From contig OX638370.1 in assembly GCA_951812925.1 (NCBI GenBank), positions 23,737,964-23,801,963 of the forward strand: a stretch of DNA of 64,000 nt, written 5' to 3'. Under the pieces are notes generated by a model, which ran no database searches, was not told where the DNA came from, and saw only the letters and a program-made list of their open reading frames with translations. Source of the stretch: Calliopum simillimum. Its lineage: Eukaryota > Arthropoda > Insecta > Diptera > Lauxaniidae. Below, piece after piece: positions 11,268-22,620 of this stretch; the first letter of the stretch is position 1, and each line of letters begins with the position of its first letter. The position numbers were made by a program, and so were the translations under genes.

Positions 11268-11532
11268 AATCCATTACTGGACACTGTTTTATCGATTATC
11301 ATGCTCATAAAATGGGCATTTCAGCTAATAGTAGATGTCGCTGGGTGATGATGATGAAATGGAAAATTTGAAACATCTTTCGTGTCATTGTCCAGCCCTT
11401 GGTAGAACTATATTTAATACTCTTGTACAAATATTTTCTAACAATCTTGAAGTACTATCAGAGACTGCTCTTAGACCACTTAAAGCCTTCGAAATAGCTT
11501 CCAAAGCCATTACGCCCAATACTTTACGCTAA
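11268..11532 (+). pseudogene. non-LTR retrotransposon ORF2 C-terminal fragment
   Basis: The plus strand reads ITGHCFIDYHAHKMGI then SRCRW and, after a one-base frame change near 11340, GDDDEMENLKHLSCHCPALGR. The LTGH...HKMG, CRxC and HLxCxCPAL arrangement is typical of the region after RNase H in jockey/I-type non-LTR ORF2 proteins, including the Cys/His motif. The frame ends at 11532. The N-terminal RT domain is absent here. It is a dead 5'-truncated copy; a MITE lies about 40 bp beyond its end. Confidence 0.7.
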
Positions 11533-11569
11533 AACCGTGACTCAATATCCGGGAAGATGTGCTGTGACT

Positions 11570-11777
11570 ACACAGTAAAAATTTTAGTTTAATTTTGAAA
11601 CCAAAAAATATTTATATGGAACAATGCCAAAAAAGTATTAATTTTAAACTATTTTGGAATAAATTTTATACTTTTCTGGTATAAATTTCAAACCTTTTTG
11701 GAAAAAAATTGGTATTTAAAATCAATTCTAAAAGGAATCAAAACTAAGAAAAGTAAACTATCATTTTTTAGTGTGTG
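11570..11777 (+). mobile_element. ~200 bp MITE family, copy 1
   Basis: Ends are ACACAGTAAAAATTTTAGTT on the left and inverted TAAACTATCATTTTTTAGTG on the right. Internal marks shared with the other copies are GGAACAATGCC and TTTTGGAATAAATTT. Other copies are at 18538, 19401, 25523 (reverse), 55101 and 57455 (reverse). Confidence 0.75.
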
Positions 11778-12615
11778 CTTATAAGACATAATCCGAATTC
11801 TAAAGGTTTTTTTTTAACTACATAAAAAATATTCAGTCAAATTTTTTGTAACACCCCTAGCACAATTCATACAGTAGTTCAAAGCTACCAAAATGTACGA
11901 AAATTATATACAAACATATACGTATGCAAGTATGTACAAATGCAGAGTTATAGAGCCGCATGTTTTTGCTACAAACAACAAATCGAAAATTAATTCTCAA
12001 ATAATTTGCGACACGGATTTTATGGTAAAAAGGGAAGGGAGGGAAGGAGCACAAGCAAGCCAGTGAACATACAAAGTGTTCGGGTCCAGCGGGAATTTCG
12101 GGCGTTGCTATTGTCCACCACCCATAAATTAATGATAAATGTAGAAATTTTCATTAGAGAATTAGAAGTTTGCTTGCGGAGGTGAATATTATGCGGTATA
12201 AAGGGTCGGTCGTTAATATTACGAAAGGATTGGGTTTGGCTTGAGGTTTATATATTCTGTTTGGGGTTTTTATAGTTGACTACTACTTTGTTGCGTGTTT
12301 TGAGAGAGCAGGTGTTTTACAAATTTAATGAAATTCACCGCATATTAAACGCAACTGTTGCGATGATGATGGATTTGTTATATTATTGACTTCATTGTTT
12401 TGAGTGTAAAGCAAAAATTTGTATAGATTTATTTATGAAATATCCTCCAAATTTTATGATTTTAATTACTTAATGCGTGCTTATGCTATTAACTTGTACA
12501 TCAATGCACAATTTTTGATACAAAAAAATGAAAATTTTGAAAGCTATTAAGTTAAACAGTTTTGCTCAAATGAACCCCATACATTTGTAGCGCTGAATTG
12601 CTATTTTGAACTTAC

Positions 12616-12786
12616 CACTGTTGGCACTTGTCCCGGTATAACTGGCTGCCCGGGTGCGATGCCCATCTGTTGCATCAATGCATTTTTCAAGGCAAGATGG
12701 TTTCGTCCATTGATTAATAGTTGATCCTTCAAATGCTGTGGAGGATGGAAATATTTACATGGAGGTTTATCACGATTACAGCGACC
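12616..12786 (-). CDS. mbl: muscleblind internal exon, CCCH zinc finger
   Basis: On the minus strand the exon lies between a TTTACAG acceptor and a GTAAG donor and encodes 57 codons in phase 0. It starts [20 protein letters not shown] and ends PGQVPTV. Exon residues C3, C10 and H14 supply the last three ligands of a CX7CX6CX3H zinc finger; the first cysteine must lie in the upstream exon, outside this window. This is the second of the tandem fingers that bind YGCY-type pre-mRNA sites in Muscleblind/MBNL proteins. After the finger comes the conserved [20 protein letters not shown] helix-linker. The match to fly Mbl is near-perfect at protein level, so the gene is under strong constraint although its surroundings are repeat debris. 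The upstream intron is longer than 51 kb. Confidence 0.95.
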
Positions 12787-14160
12787 CTGTAAAGAAAAAA
12801 TAAATAAAAAAAATATAATTAAAATTTAATGCGAAAAACTTTAAACAAATTAATACAACAGTCTTTATTTCCAACAGTTACAAATAAAGCTAAGACCCTT
12901 TGTAGCATTTTTTTGAACTCAAGAAATAACTTCGATACTAAGCAACAAAAAAAAAAAATAGAAAACACAAAACAGTTAAGTGCTTCATTATCTTCAGGCA
13001 TGTCCTGCAACAGGATGTTGCAAAGAAAATACGCGCGCGCTGAAGTCAATTTATCTTATTAAGCGGCAGCAGCACTAGTAGTGGTACGTTGTAGTTTTTA
13101 TAGGGTAATTATGCAGCAAATAAACATTTACACACAAAATTTTATAATAGAAATTCTTTTCTTATTTTTGGCTGTTTTCTTAATATGTCTGCTGTCCACA
13201 AAAGCTGGCAGCCATGTATATTTTTCATATATTTACAAAGAGCCTTCAAATATGTAGCACACAGTCTTACACAACTAAGCGCTAACTTATATCCATGTAG
13301 GGATATTGTGATTTTGAAAAAGAGTTAACATAGCACAACATGTCGTATGAGTGACATTTTATTGTTTGTAACTTAAATCGTCGCATAGCCAAAATCAAAT
13401 TATGCAATAAATTGTCAATTACTATAAATGCCATTATACCCTATAGATAGTTGCACGACGAGAGCGCTCACTTGTATAACGCGATAAGTAAGTAAGCGTA
13501 AGATTACTCAGCAATCAACAAGAATTCCAATGCTTTCTCCTCATAGATAGATTTTTGGTTTGCTTTCGTTTTCTTTTATATTTGTTATTTATTTATTTTA
13601 TTGGTGTATTTGTTTGCATTTGCAACATTTTCGTTTTTTTTGACTTAAGCACATAAATAAGCTTTTTAATAAATTACATTAGTATGTGTGCAGAATGTGT
13701 AAATGTCTGCATGTATGTATGCTTGCATTTATATGCTGCCGCCGCGTGTTGTGAAGCGTAGTAAATAGATTAAATATTTCAACGAAAATGAAGTAATTTA
13801 TTGAAATATAACAGCGCATATCGTATGCTTGAAAACGTGATTGGGAATTTCATATACATAGAATGGAGGGAATACGTGTATGAAGCAGCTGAAGATTTAA
13901 TATGTGATAAAAATAAAATTGACGTAATTTTTTGGAATATTTTCGGCGAAATTATGGGAAACAATATTTTCACGTGATTTCTATTACAAATTTACGCAGA
14001 AAATTTTAAGGCTCTACTTTTTAAAGGAGAATAAGAAATGGGATCTACGAAGTAGATTGTGTAATTCAAGGCATATAAGTGGTATGCAATCATATGCTAA
14101 AAAAAGGAAAAAATCTTCTTAGACAAAAACATAAGCTTTAGCAAAAAAATTTCTGCAATA
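12787..14160 (-). other. mbl intron adjoining the zinc-finger exon
   Basis: AT-rich intron sequence without clear elements. It includes one copy of the recurring CATGTCGTATGAGTGACATT motif at 13337-13359. Short open frames have no recognisable domain. Confidence 0.6.
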
Positions 14161-14310
14161 ATTGGGTAACTCTTCAAAAATGTGTCATTCAATCTCCCGG
14201 GGATCAAAAACCATGCTTAAATTTAGAATTTGATATTTTATATACTTAATACTGCTACTTAACAAGAGCTTCTATACAAATAGCTTAAAATGGTAAAATG
14301 ATTTTAGCTA

Positions 14311-17074
14311 TCTATATATGGGGAAATCTCAGCAAGTGTGGACTTCGGTGTGAATAGGTCTCGGTTCGCCGAGTCAGCACCCGTTGCATTTCCCATCCAT
14401 TCCAACATGTCTGGGACACTTATTGGATGATGGTAAATACAAAAACATGCGTGTGCTACCGCCTGGAAGCTTTATTTTTTATTTTTTTTGCCGAAATTTG
14501 AGCAAAATCCAAAAATTTTGCGTGTGAATTGAATAAGCCGCTTCCGTTATTGAGCCATAACTTTTGAGGCGGTTCAGCAAATTGTTTTGGGCTTTTAGTA
14601 TCTTTGACATGAATGTTAAGACGTAAGAAAAACTGCATCCCGTTGATGTGCCTCAGGTAGAACGCTAGATATGGGTCTCCAAAGTTGTGTGAATGGTTTT
14701 TACCCAAAATCTGGTAATTTTCGGTTTCTAACATGCTGCTCTGGGGGCGATTATTTTTTCGCAATATTCCTCATGAAATATGATTTCTTAATGTTATGAC
14801 TAAAAGTTATGTCCAGATAAAAGGGTGTGCCACCACTGGTTCGGTGGTAACACACTTGAGAAGAAGCTCAAATGTCGATTTTTCATGCGAAATTACGTCT
14901 AAAAAAATGGTATTTTGAGGGGCACAAAAATCCGAGGGCACAAAATTGTCTCAAACCTTGCGAAATCATTGGACCTAGGGCCAATGAATATGTAAAAAAA
15001 TCGCCCCTCAGTACATACTTGAACAATGGCTAAAATGTAAAATTTTTTAAGATTCATCTATATACATAATGACTGTGTATGTGTGTGAAGCATTATCACT
15101 CAGAAACTACTAAGCCAATTGAGCTAAAAATTTGGGAATGAGTGCATCTCAGGTATGAAAATGTGTTTATGCTATACACGAAGGTTTCCGAAGACCACCC
15201 GAAGGCTTCATTGTCAAAACGAAGAATATCTAGGTACACTGGAGGGAAAATATCTATGGAAAACTTTCATCAAGTTCTAATTGATAATTTTCTGGGCCAC
15301 CCGAAGTTTTCCGAAGGTCACCCGAAGGATTGATGGTCAAAACGAAGAATATCTAGGTATACAAGAGGGAAAAAATCCAAGGCGAACTATCAAAAAACTT
15401 TAACTGATAGTTTTTTGAAATTCTCGAAGGTTCCCGAAAGTCACCCGAAGGCTTCATACTCAAAACGAAGAACACGAGAGGAAAAAAATATATGACGAAC
15501 TATCAACAAACCTTAACAAATAGTTTTCTGTGACATCCGAAGATTTCCGAAGGTCACAAAAAATTATACGATCGTTAGATATGAAATATACTTCACGATC
15601 TTTTCTCACACCTACCCCAGCAATGAATTTCAATCCCATGTGAATCGTAAAAATTCGATTTAAAAAATATTTTTGTATGAAGGCCACTCTAGATAATTTT
15701 TTTTTTTCAGAAAGCTTCCTTTCAATCCTCCTCCATACTTGATTTCATGAAAATCGGGGCAGCAATATGACCTTAAAATTTTTTTTATATTATGGGCCAT
15801 ACATAGATGCTAAATTTTATTCTTCAGAAATATTCCCTTCAATTTCCATGCTTACTTTCATGATAATCGGTGCAGTATAACCTTAAAAAAAATTTTTTAT
15901 GTGAGGGCCACTCTAAATATGCACCCTAAATAAAAATTTTTTAACCTCAGCTGTGCCTCTTGATATAAAAGGCAAATTCCATGTGAATCGAAAAAACACG
16001 ATTTAAAAAATTGTGTGAGGGCCACCCTAAATAAAAGTTTTATAGTTAAAACTGTGCAACTTAACATAAAAACCACGTGGTGTAGAATTAATGTGAATCG
16101 ATTAACCGGTATGTGAGAAAATCCGATTTAAAAAATATTTTTGTATGAGGGCCACCCTAATTATACACTCTTGCGGAATGAAAAATACTTTTTAACCGAT
16201 TTCCATACCTACCAAATACATATAAATAATTTCATAAAAATCGGTCGAGCCATTTCAGAGGAGTTCAAACATAAACACCGTGACGCGAGATTTTTGACGA
16301 TATTGGGGGAAGCGATCGAAAAAAGTCAGTAACGCTGGCTGTAAAATACTTCTAATGTATCTCAAATTAATAATTCGCGGTCCAAAAAAGGGTGCCACAT
16401 GTTTGAAAAATAACTTCTTTTTTTTTCGAAAAGTCCACACTTGCTGAGATTTCCCCATATATAAAAATGAAATGGTGTCCGTATGTAGCTTATGAACGCG
16501 GAAACTACTAGGCCGATTTGCATAGTTTTTTTTTTAAATTGTTTGTTATGGTGTGTAGAAGGTTCTTAAGGGGGTGGGATGCCACTGAGAGGAACGGGGG
16601 TTGCACCCCCCATACGAAAAAAATACAAAAAATGCTATATCTCTACAGTTATACAAGCTATGATTATGAAAGTTGATGAACTTACGCATAATGTACATAT
16701 CTACCATTCCCAATGAAAATATTGGGGTATATTGGGTGCAGGAGAATTGCATCTACTTTTCAAAAATACACAAAATGCTATATTTCTTCACATATCGCAG
16801 GTATCGTAATAAAACTTGGTACATACATGAATATTCTATCTACCATTTACTTTGAAAACTTGGGCGGGGGGGTGAGAAGGGGGAGTGGCACCCTTCATAC
16901 AAAAAATATATAAAATGCTATATCTCTGTACCTATGAAAGCTATGATTACAAAAGTTAATACATATATCTTTAAAAACCTTGGTGATTGGAAGAGAAGGA
17001 CGATGGAGATGGATGGGACTTCGTGCGTAAAGGCATCGGGAATGGGCGAACGAAGTCGCAACCAGGCCAGCTAG
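14311..17074 (+). mobile_element. Helitron-like element, interrupted
   Basis: The left end TCTATATAT is followed, after a 2.1 kb insertion, by ATATATAAAAATGAAATGGTG at 16457. The right end is GCCAGCTAG at 17066-17074 followed by T. A 5' TC, a TATATAAAAATGAAA start and a 3' CTAG/T end without TIRs are the usual marks of insect Helitrons. The internal sequence has three AAATGCTATAT(C/T)TCT repeats (near 16633, 16775 and 16913) and no Rep/helicase frame, so it is non-autonomous. The host repeat resumes on both sides. Confidence 0.65.
14320..16456. mobile_element. 2.1 kb TIR element nested in the Helitron
   Basis: GGGGAAATCTCAGCAAGTGT starts at 14320 and is part of a 26-bp terminal inverted repeat whose partner occupies 16431-16456. 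Both flanks read ATATAT, giving a possible 6-bp target duplication. The interior contains repeated blocks (GAAGGTTTCCGAAG-like near 15181, 15310, 15425 and 15540) and a second Helitron-like start, TCTATATACATAATG, at 15057. No transposase frame was recognised. Confidence 0.65.
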
Positions 17075-17213
17075 TATTACTATAAAATATAGAAAAGTGT
17101 TAAAAACTCATTCTCCTGCCTGTCCCAAACCGCTTCATAGTGCACTAAATTTTCTCTTTCCGCTCACCGTTTACGACATTGTTTGTATATATATTTCAGT
17201 TACTGTTTTGCTG

Positions 17214-17685
17214 GGTTCCACTCAAAAGCGGCCAAAAAAAAGGGGCCAAAAAATAGCGGCCAAAAAAAAAGCGGCCAAAGAAAAAAAGGGGCCAAATACA
17301 AAAAGGGGCCAAAAAATAGCAGCCAAATAAAAAAGGGGCCAAAAATGGTTTAAGTGTTAAATTATCATTATTTTGTTTAAAGTCAAAGACATTAGGTAAA
17401 ATAGTAAAATAGATTGACAAATTGTGTAAATAATAAATGGAAAAAGTTAGTTAAGAAGTACAATGAAGTTAATTATAGTGAATGTGATTGCTGACATTAG
17501 TTAAGTATTCGTAAATTTCAGCATGAGTGAGAACTTCAGTTACCCATTTGGGTTCAAATCCGTTAATTTCTTGTCCCCTTTTTGTATTTGGCCCCTTTTT
17601 ATATTTGGCACCTTTTTTATTTGGCCGCTTTTTTTTGGCCCCCTTTTGTTGGCCGCTATTTTTTTGGGCGCTTTTGAGTACCTCC
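17214..17685. mobile_element. GGCC-type foldback element, copy 1, 9-bp target duplication
   Basis: The element begins GGTTCCACTCAAAAGCGGCC and ends with the inverted GCTTTTGAGTACCTCC. It is flanked by the identical 9-mer GTTTTGCTG at 17205-17213 and 17686-17694. Each arm is a tandem array of (A/C)GGGGCCAAAAA or GCGGCCAAAAA-type units with variable A-runs. The centre (17345-17575) is unique and noncoding. 9-bp duplications are typical of FB and Mutator-like elements. A second copy is at 59784-60350. Confidence 0.85.
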
Positions 17686-18537
17686 GTTTTGCTGTGATAA
17701 CACTTTGAAAAAATTTATTGACATTGAATCGACATATACAGAAGTTGGTCCCTCATTCTAGACTATCTCTGCTCAGTTGTTCCTTATTCTAACTGTAAAT
17801 TTTTCAAATATTGAGAAAAAAGAGAATGGGAAAGAGTAGACTAGTAGCTCTTTCTCAGCTCAGTCAGTTTTCGACATTCACTTTTAGTGGGTTTTTTTTT
17901 TAATAAAAGTTTAGAAATTTTGTAAAAAACACGAGTGGGTGTCATTCTCCTGCGAGGGTTTTGTTATATAATTTTACGTAATTTTTTATCTTTAAGTTAT
18001 AAAAACCCTTTATAATTAGAATCTCTAACAACCAGTTTCAAGATTTTTAAAAATGTTTGATATGGTCATTCTCCTGTAATGAGATTCTGCTATCAAGTTT
18101 ACTCCAATTTTGCAAACATTTTTTTTCCTTAATTTTTTAGAATATGTTAAAAGTTATATCAATTTTTTTTTAAATTGTTTTAATTCTTTGTCTCCAATTA
18201 ATAAAGTAAAGTACTAAAAATAGGTAAGGGCATAAAAATTCATATTTGGTACATTTTTCGGAGAACATCCAATTTACTTAAGATATAAAGAAGTGTAACA
18301 TGCACAATGATAAGCTCAGTGATTTTTTTTAAACAATTGTGGTCCTAATGTAGTAGTGATGATGTGGGAATTCGGTTGTTTTGAAATAACTTACCCGATA
18401 TGAGTTTTTAGTTTTTATCTCTTAGTGAAAGTGAAGTTACCTTAGCCATAATGAGAATAAATTCTAATGTTGTAGGAGAACGGAATTCGAATTAAATTTC
18501 TTAAAACTTTGCCCTATATTTTATCATCGGTTGCAAA

Positions 18538-18756
18538 GTACAAATTTTAGTTTAATTTTAAAACCAAAAGTATTTATATAGAACAACGCAAAAAAAGGAA
18601 CTTATTTTAAACTCTTTTGGTATAAATTTCATACTTTTTTGTAATCAATTTTAATTTTTTTGGAAAAAAATCGGAATTTAATACTAAACAAGTTTAATAT
18701 CGATACTAAAGGGAATCAAAACTAACAAAAGTAAACTATAATTTTTTAATGTGTAC
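18538..18756 (+). mobile_element. ~200 bp MITE family, copy 2
   Basis: Same internal blocks as the 11570 copy (ATTTATATAGAACAA, GGTATAAATTTCATAC) and a right end TAAACTATAATTTTTTAATG. The left terminus has decayed (CAAATTTTAGTTTAATTT). Confidence 0.7.
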
Positions 18757-18839
18757 CGACATAATCAACCACTGCTTTTGAACGTGCTATTTCCGTGCAA
18801 TTTAGAAAAACGCTTCAGAAATTCCTTAGAAAAACGATT

Positions 18840-19020
18840 CTATTGATCCTAACGATTACGGACCGATTACCTGCTTTGGGTAAAGTTTTTTGAAGGGATA
18901 ATGTCTGACCAAATCTCATAGTATCCAAACTCTAATAACGTACTAACTCCTTGTCAATCTGGGTTTCATGATTGTCACAGCTGTTCAATTGCTGTCTTGA
19001 AAGTTATTGATGATATTAGA
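18840..19020 (+). pseudogene. non-LTR reverse transcriptase fragment
   Basis: With frame changes the plus strand reads NDYGPIT, then LGKVFEGIMSDQIS, then SNNVLTPCQSGFHDCHSC and SIAVLKVIDDI. The order DYRPI-L...K-FE-I...L...QSGFR...HS...L..V.DDI is that of the fingers/palm start of jockey-like non-LTR reverse transcriptases. There are stop codons and frameshifts, and the catalytic YxDD region is missing, so it is inactive. Confidence 0.7.
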
Positions 19021-19400
19021 ATTAGCTAAGATGAAAATCTCTCAACACTTTCAGTGGCAAGATAGAAATAGCAAGTTTGTTAGTATATTGGCTTCAGGCT
19101 TATTGTGGTACATGAAACACGAATTTGAAATCAGTATGTCACAATTTTGTTCACTCAACGGCCAAAATCAAAAAACGAAAGACTATCTGTGGACGGTCTT
19201 GCGATAGTAAGGCAAATATTTCACACCAATAACTGACAAACTAATCAAGTGACATTGTTAATGCGTAAAATAACTATAGCCGGTTTGAGCGGGAAAAAAA
19301 TTTTAATTAACAATATAATTGAGTTTTAATGAAGACCTTCTGTAAACGGTATTACTGGTATAAGATTTAACTCATCTTTATGTGCTAAATTTTTACAATT

Positions 19401-19604
19401 ACAATTTAAAAATTTTAGTTTAATTTTAAAACCAAAAAGTATTTATATAGAACAATGCCAAAAAAAGTATTAATTTTATACTATTTTGGAATAAATTTCA
19501 TACTTTTTTGGAAAAAAGTCGGAATTTAATACAAAAAAGTTTAAAATCAATACTAAATGGAATCAAAAGTAAGAAAAGTAAACTATAATTTTTTAGTGTG
19601 TACA
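19401..19604 (+). mobile_element. ~200 bp MITE family, copy 3
   Basis: Carries AACAATGCCAAAAAAAGTAT-like and ACTATTTTGGAATAAATTTC blocks and ends AACTATAATTTTTTAGTGTG. It lies ~380 bp beyond the RT fragment. Confidence 0.75.
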
Positions 19605-19605
19605 C

Positions 19606-21300
19606 TTAAACTAAATAAGAATATTTCTACCCACTATAAAATTAAACAAATTTAAAACTATTAAATGCTATAAAAAATCGTAAGTATTAAATGCAAAAAA
19701 ATAAATAACTTCCCGTCAGATTAGCTGAGTTGTCACGAAATACAAAACGAAACGAGACGACATTTAATGCGAATTTACCATGTAGAAACACTCCAGAGTG
19801 TATGCGACGGGGCGTTACTGTACTCTAAAAGAGAATTGCAACAGCAGCAAGGACATGCTATGCAAGCACTATGAACTGCTAAAGAAATGACGACGGCAAC
19901 GTTAGCTGCATAACAATGCATGCGAAAAATAGTCGAATGTCCCTTTTTTTCCTTTCATTTCACTTTGCAAGTAATCATTGCAATTTAAAAAGGATAATCT
20001 TATATGCGATATAAAAGAACAAATAAAAAAAATACACTGTATATAAAGCATGAAAATCGACTTCAAGAAAAAACTTGCAAAAAAAATCTTAACTGGAAAA
20101 TGTTGAAAAAAAAAGAAAATATGTTGCAAATGGACAATAGTGACATTTGCGCCCGTTTTTTTGTGCAGCATTTTAATTTTTTTTTCGCTCCTTGTTTGCT
20201 CTTCTAACTTTTCTATACATCGCACCCATTCATCCAACATAAACTTGGTATTATTTGCATTTTTCTGCAGCCATTCATGCAGATTACAATTTGAAACGAC
20301 ATGAAATTGTTTAGTGATGGAGATAAACATGAAAACGACGAATGAAAATTGGATATTCAGGGTGTAAAAAACGAGATGATACTCTGTCCAGCACCATGTT
20401 CTATTGTACAGCTCGTACAGCTGGGGTATTGTTTGTATACTGCTGTGGTATATAGCAATTGTGTGGTTTAACAGTGTTGTGATTGAAAAAAAAAGAAGGA
20501 AAACTGAAAAAATGAAAGAAATTTTTGCTAAATAAATTTAAGTATGGAAAATTTAATCATAGGTCAAAAACATTTAATTACTTAAATTTACTTATATATT
20601 GTAGTCAAAAAGCGCTATCCTGCTCAGAGAGCATTTAAATTTAAAGATTTTAAAAATTTAGTTTTAAGAAGCAACATTTCATTCACGAGCTTGCGCTTTC
20701 AAATATGCACGGCCATCAGTCAACTTTTAAATTACGTAAGTGTACCCTTATATGAATAAAAATTACTAAGGCATTAAAGTTCTAGCTAAAATCGTCACGG
20801 AATTATAAACGTCTAAAGTCATAGTTTAACATGACGTATGCGTGACATTTGATGGCAAAGTGGCTTTCCTGCCTAGTTTTTGTTACAAAAAATCAATTAT
20901 CTATATATTTTTCGTTAGAAAATATATTAAAATTGTAATTCTCACCCCACACACGCTAACATGTCCTTATCGTGTCCTTTTTTGTTTTGTTACCAAGAAA
21001 ATACTAAGTCAAATTTTATATGCCTGACATGCAATATTGCACACGCTAGCCAGCGCAATGCAAACTATAAGCTAAAGATAAATGCTGGCAATTTTCAGAC
21101 ATTTTCCTCTGCATTTTTTCATAAATAGAAAGTAAGCAATATTTCAAATATTATTGTAAATGAAAGAAAAACTTAAACATAACCAGACAAAAATTGGGTA
21201 AAATACAGAGTTACTAGCCACTGCTCTGAAAAACTGGCAAGTAAATAAAAGTTGTCGTATGATGAGTGTTTGATTCAGTGCATGTGTGTCTCTTCGTTTA
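19606..21300 (-). other. mbl intron without recognisable gene
   Basis: AT-rich sequence with no long repeats noticed. It contains one copy of the GACGTATGCGTGACATTT motif (20828-20850). The 142-codon open frame at 19902-20330 is Phe-rich with no domain and is not called. Confidence 0.55.
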
Positions 21301-21301
21301 T

Positions 21302-21675
21302 TAGGGTGGTCATTGAAAACTAGATTTTTTTGCAACTCTGTGGTGTATTTATATAGGTAAATTAGTTTTGGTACAGATATTTTTTTAGATAAGAATCTAC
21401 TCTTTCAATTTAAGTCAAAAAATTTGTCTCATACTTGCGCCGATTGAACGTTTCATCAAATTTTTGAAAAAGGTCATGTGAGTTTCAATGCGATTTTGCA
21501 ATGAAAGCAACTGTTTATGGAAAAATTGTGTTGCTTTTCTACGGAAATAATATGTTGCATACTGTTAGAGCTAAAGAGTTTTAGTTTATTTTCTGTGGGA
21601 GGTAGGCGTGGATTTTTTGTTTTTTGTCGGTTACTGTAATGGAGTTTCGAAAAAGTCGGTTTTTCGAGCACCCTT
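21302..21675. mobile_element. MITE with AGGGTG ends
   Basis: The left end AGGGTGGTCATTGAAAAC and the inverted right end AGGGTGCTCGAAAAACC form imperfect TIRs. A second, diverged copy lies at about 54950-55465; they share TCAATGCGA(T/G)TTT, GTTGCATAC and GTTTATTTTCT. Confidence 0.55.
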
Positions 21676-22141
21676 CTGTGCCTGTGTCATAAGGCAAATT
21701 GTATTTAATGCAAGGAAAATGAAGTTAACAAATATTTGCATTTATATGCACAAATAAAAATATATGAATAAATTGATTGTTTGCACAAAATCGTCAAGCA
21801 ACAGTGTTATGGCAGTAAGAGGGTGGAAATTTGATTATATCTTGATCATTATTATGTAGTGCAAGCAGGAGGAATTGGAGTTTTTAGAAAGTTTTTGTTT
21901 TATAGCCGAAATTTGCTAAAATTTGTTGTTATTCTAATTAAATTTTGGTAACATTATAACGTAATCGAATGTTATATTAGCTATGCTATAATTTTAAAGC
22001 AACTTCTTTCTTAAAAGTAATCAGCATTATTGCACTAAGAGACACAAGAGCTTATAATATCAAACAAAAAATAACAAGTTCATAGATTTGAGTAAAATTT
22101 TAAGTAATTTTCAAAGTTAAAATGGTTTAAGTTGACTATAT

Positions 22142-22620
22142 GAAAATTATACTAATTTTACGAACTTTAGTCATTATTTGCAAGAATCTAAAATTCTATG
22201 CATTTTTCAACTTAGAAAATCATGACAATTAGAATTAGAGAAAAAAACTATTAAGCATGGCTATGGTGACATATGTTTCGGTTACCGCCACGTAACCATC
22301 ATCAGACCAATTTATGTTTTATTTAATTTATTTTGAATTAAATGAAATAACAAATGAAAAATTTTTGAACTTTTTGTCTGAGGCCGGGATTGAACTATGA
22401 ACCTCGGAGTCAATCTCGCTACATAGTGCATTTAGCAATGGACTGCGCTATGTACCCTCAGAATAATTGGTAGCTTAAGTGCCTGTATTCATGTAGTGAG
22501 ATTTTTGTTCTCTATCCACTTTATCATCCTAATTGTCATGATTTTCTAAGTTGAAAAATGCATTGAATTTTAGATTCTTGCAAATAATGACTAAAGTTCG
22601 TAAAATTAGTATAATTTTCA
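22142..22620. repeat. 92-bp near-identical inverted repeat around a tRNA-like SINE core
   Basis: The left arm (22142-22231) and right arm (22530-22620) are reverse complements with about one mismatch over ~90 bp (start GAAAATTATACTAATTTTAC). The ~300 bp between them holds, on the minus strand, an A-box-like TAGCGCAGTCCATTG near 22440 and a B-box-like GTTCATAGTTCAATCCC near 22385-22402. It also has a conserved-looking block GTTTCGGTTACCGCC on the plus strand at 22274. Confidence 0.7.

Larger units (their letters stand above)
14160..18310 (+). repeat. old dispersed repeat, copy A, split by later insertions
   Basis: The parts outside the inserted elements (14160-14310, 17075-17213, 17695-18310) align in order with 30610-31660. 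Shared landmarks are CATTCTCC repeats, AGAGCTTCTATAC, GTCCCTCATT(C/T)TAGACTA, AACTGTAA, TTTTGTAAAAAACGCAAGTG-like blocks, and TTTGGTACATTTTTC at the far end. The nature of the repeat is unknown and I see no coding sequence. Confidence 0.65.

Noticed and set aside
19902..20330. 142-codon minus-strand open frame
   Set aside because: Phe/Ser/Ile-rich translation of AT-rich DNA with no domain; on the mbl strand but without exon-like conservation.
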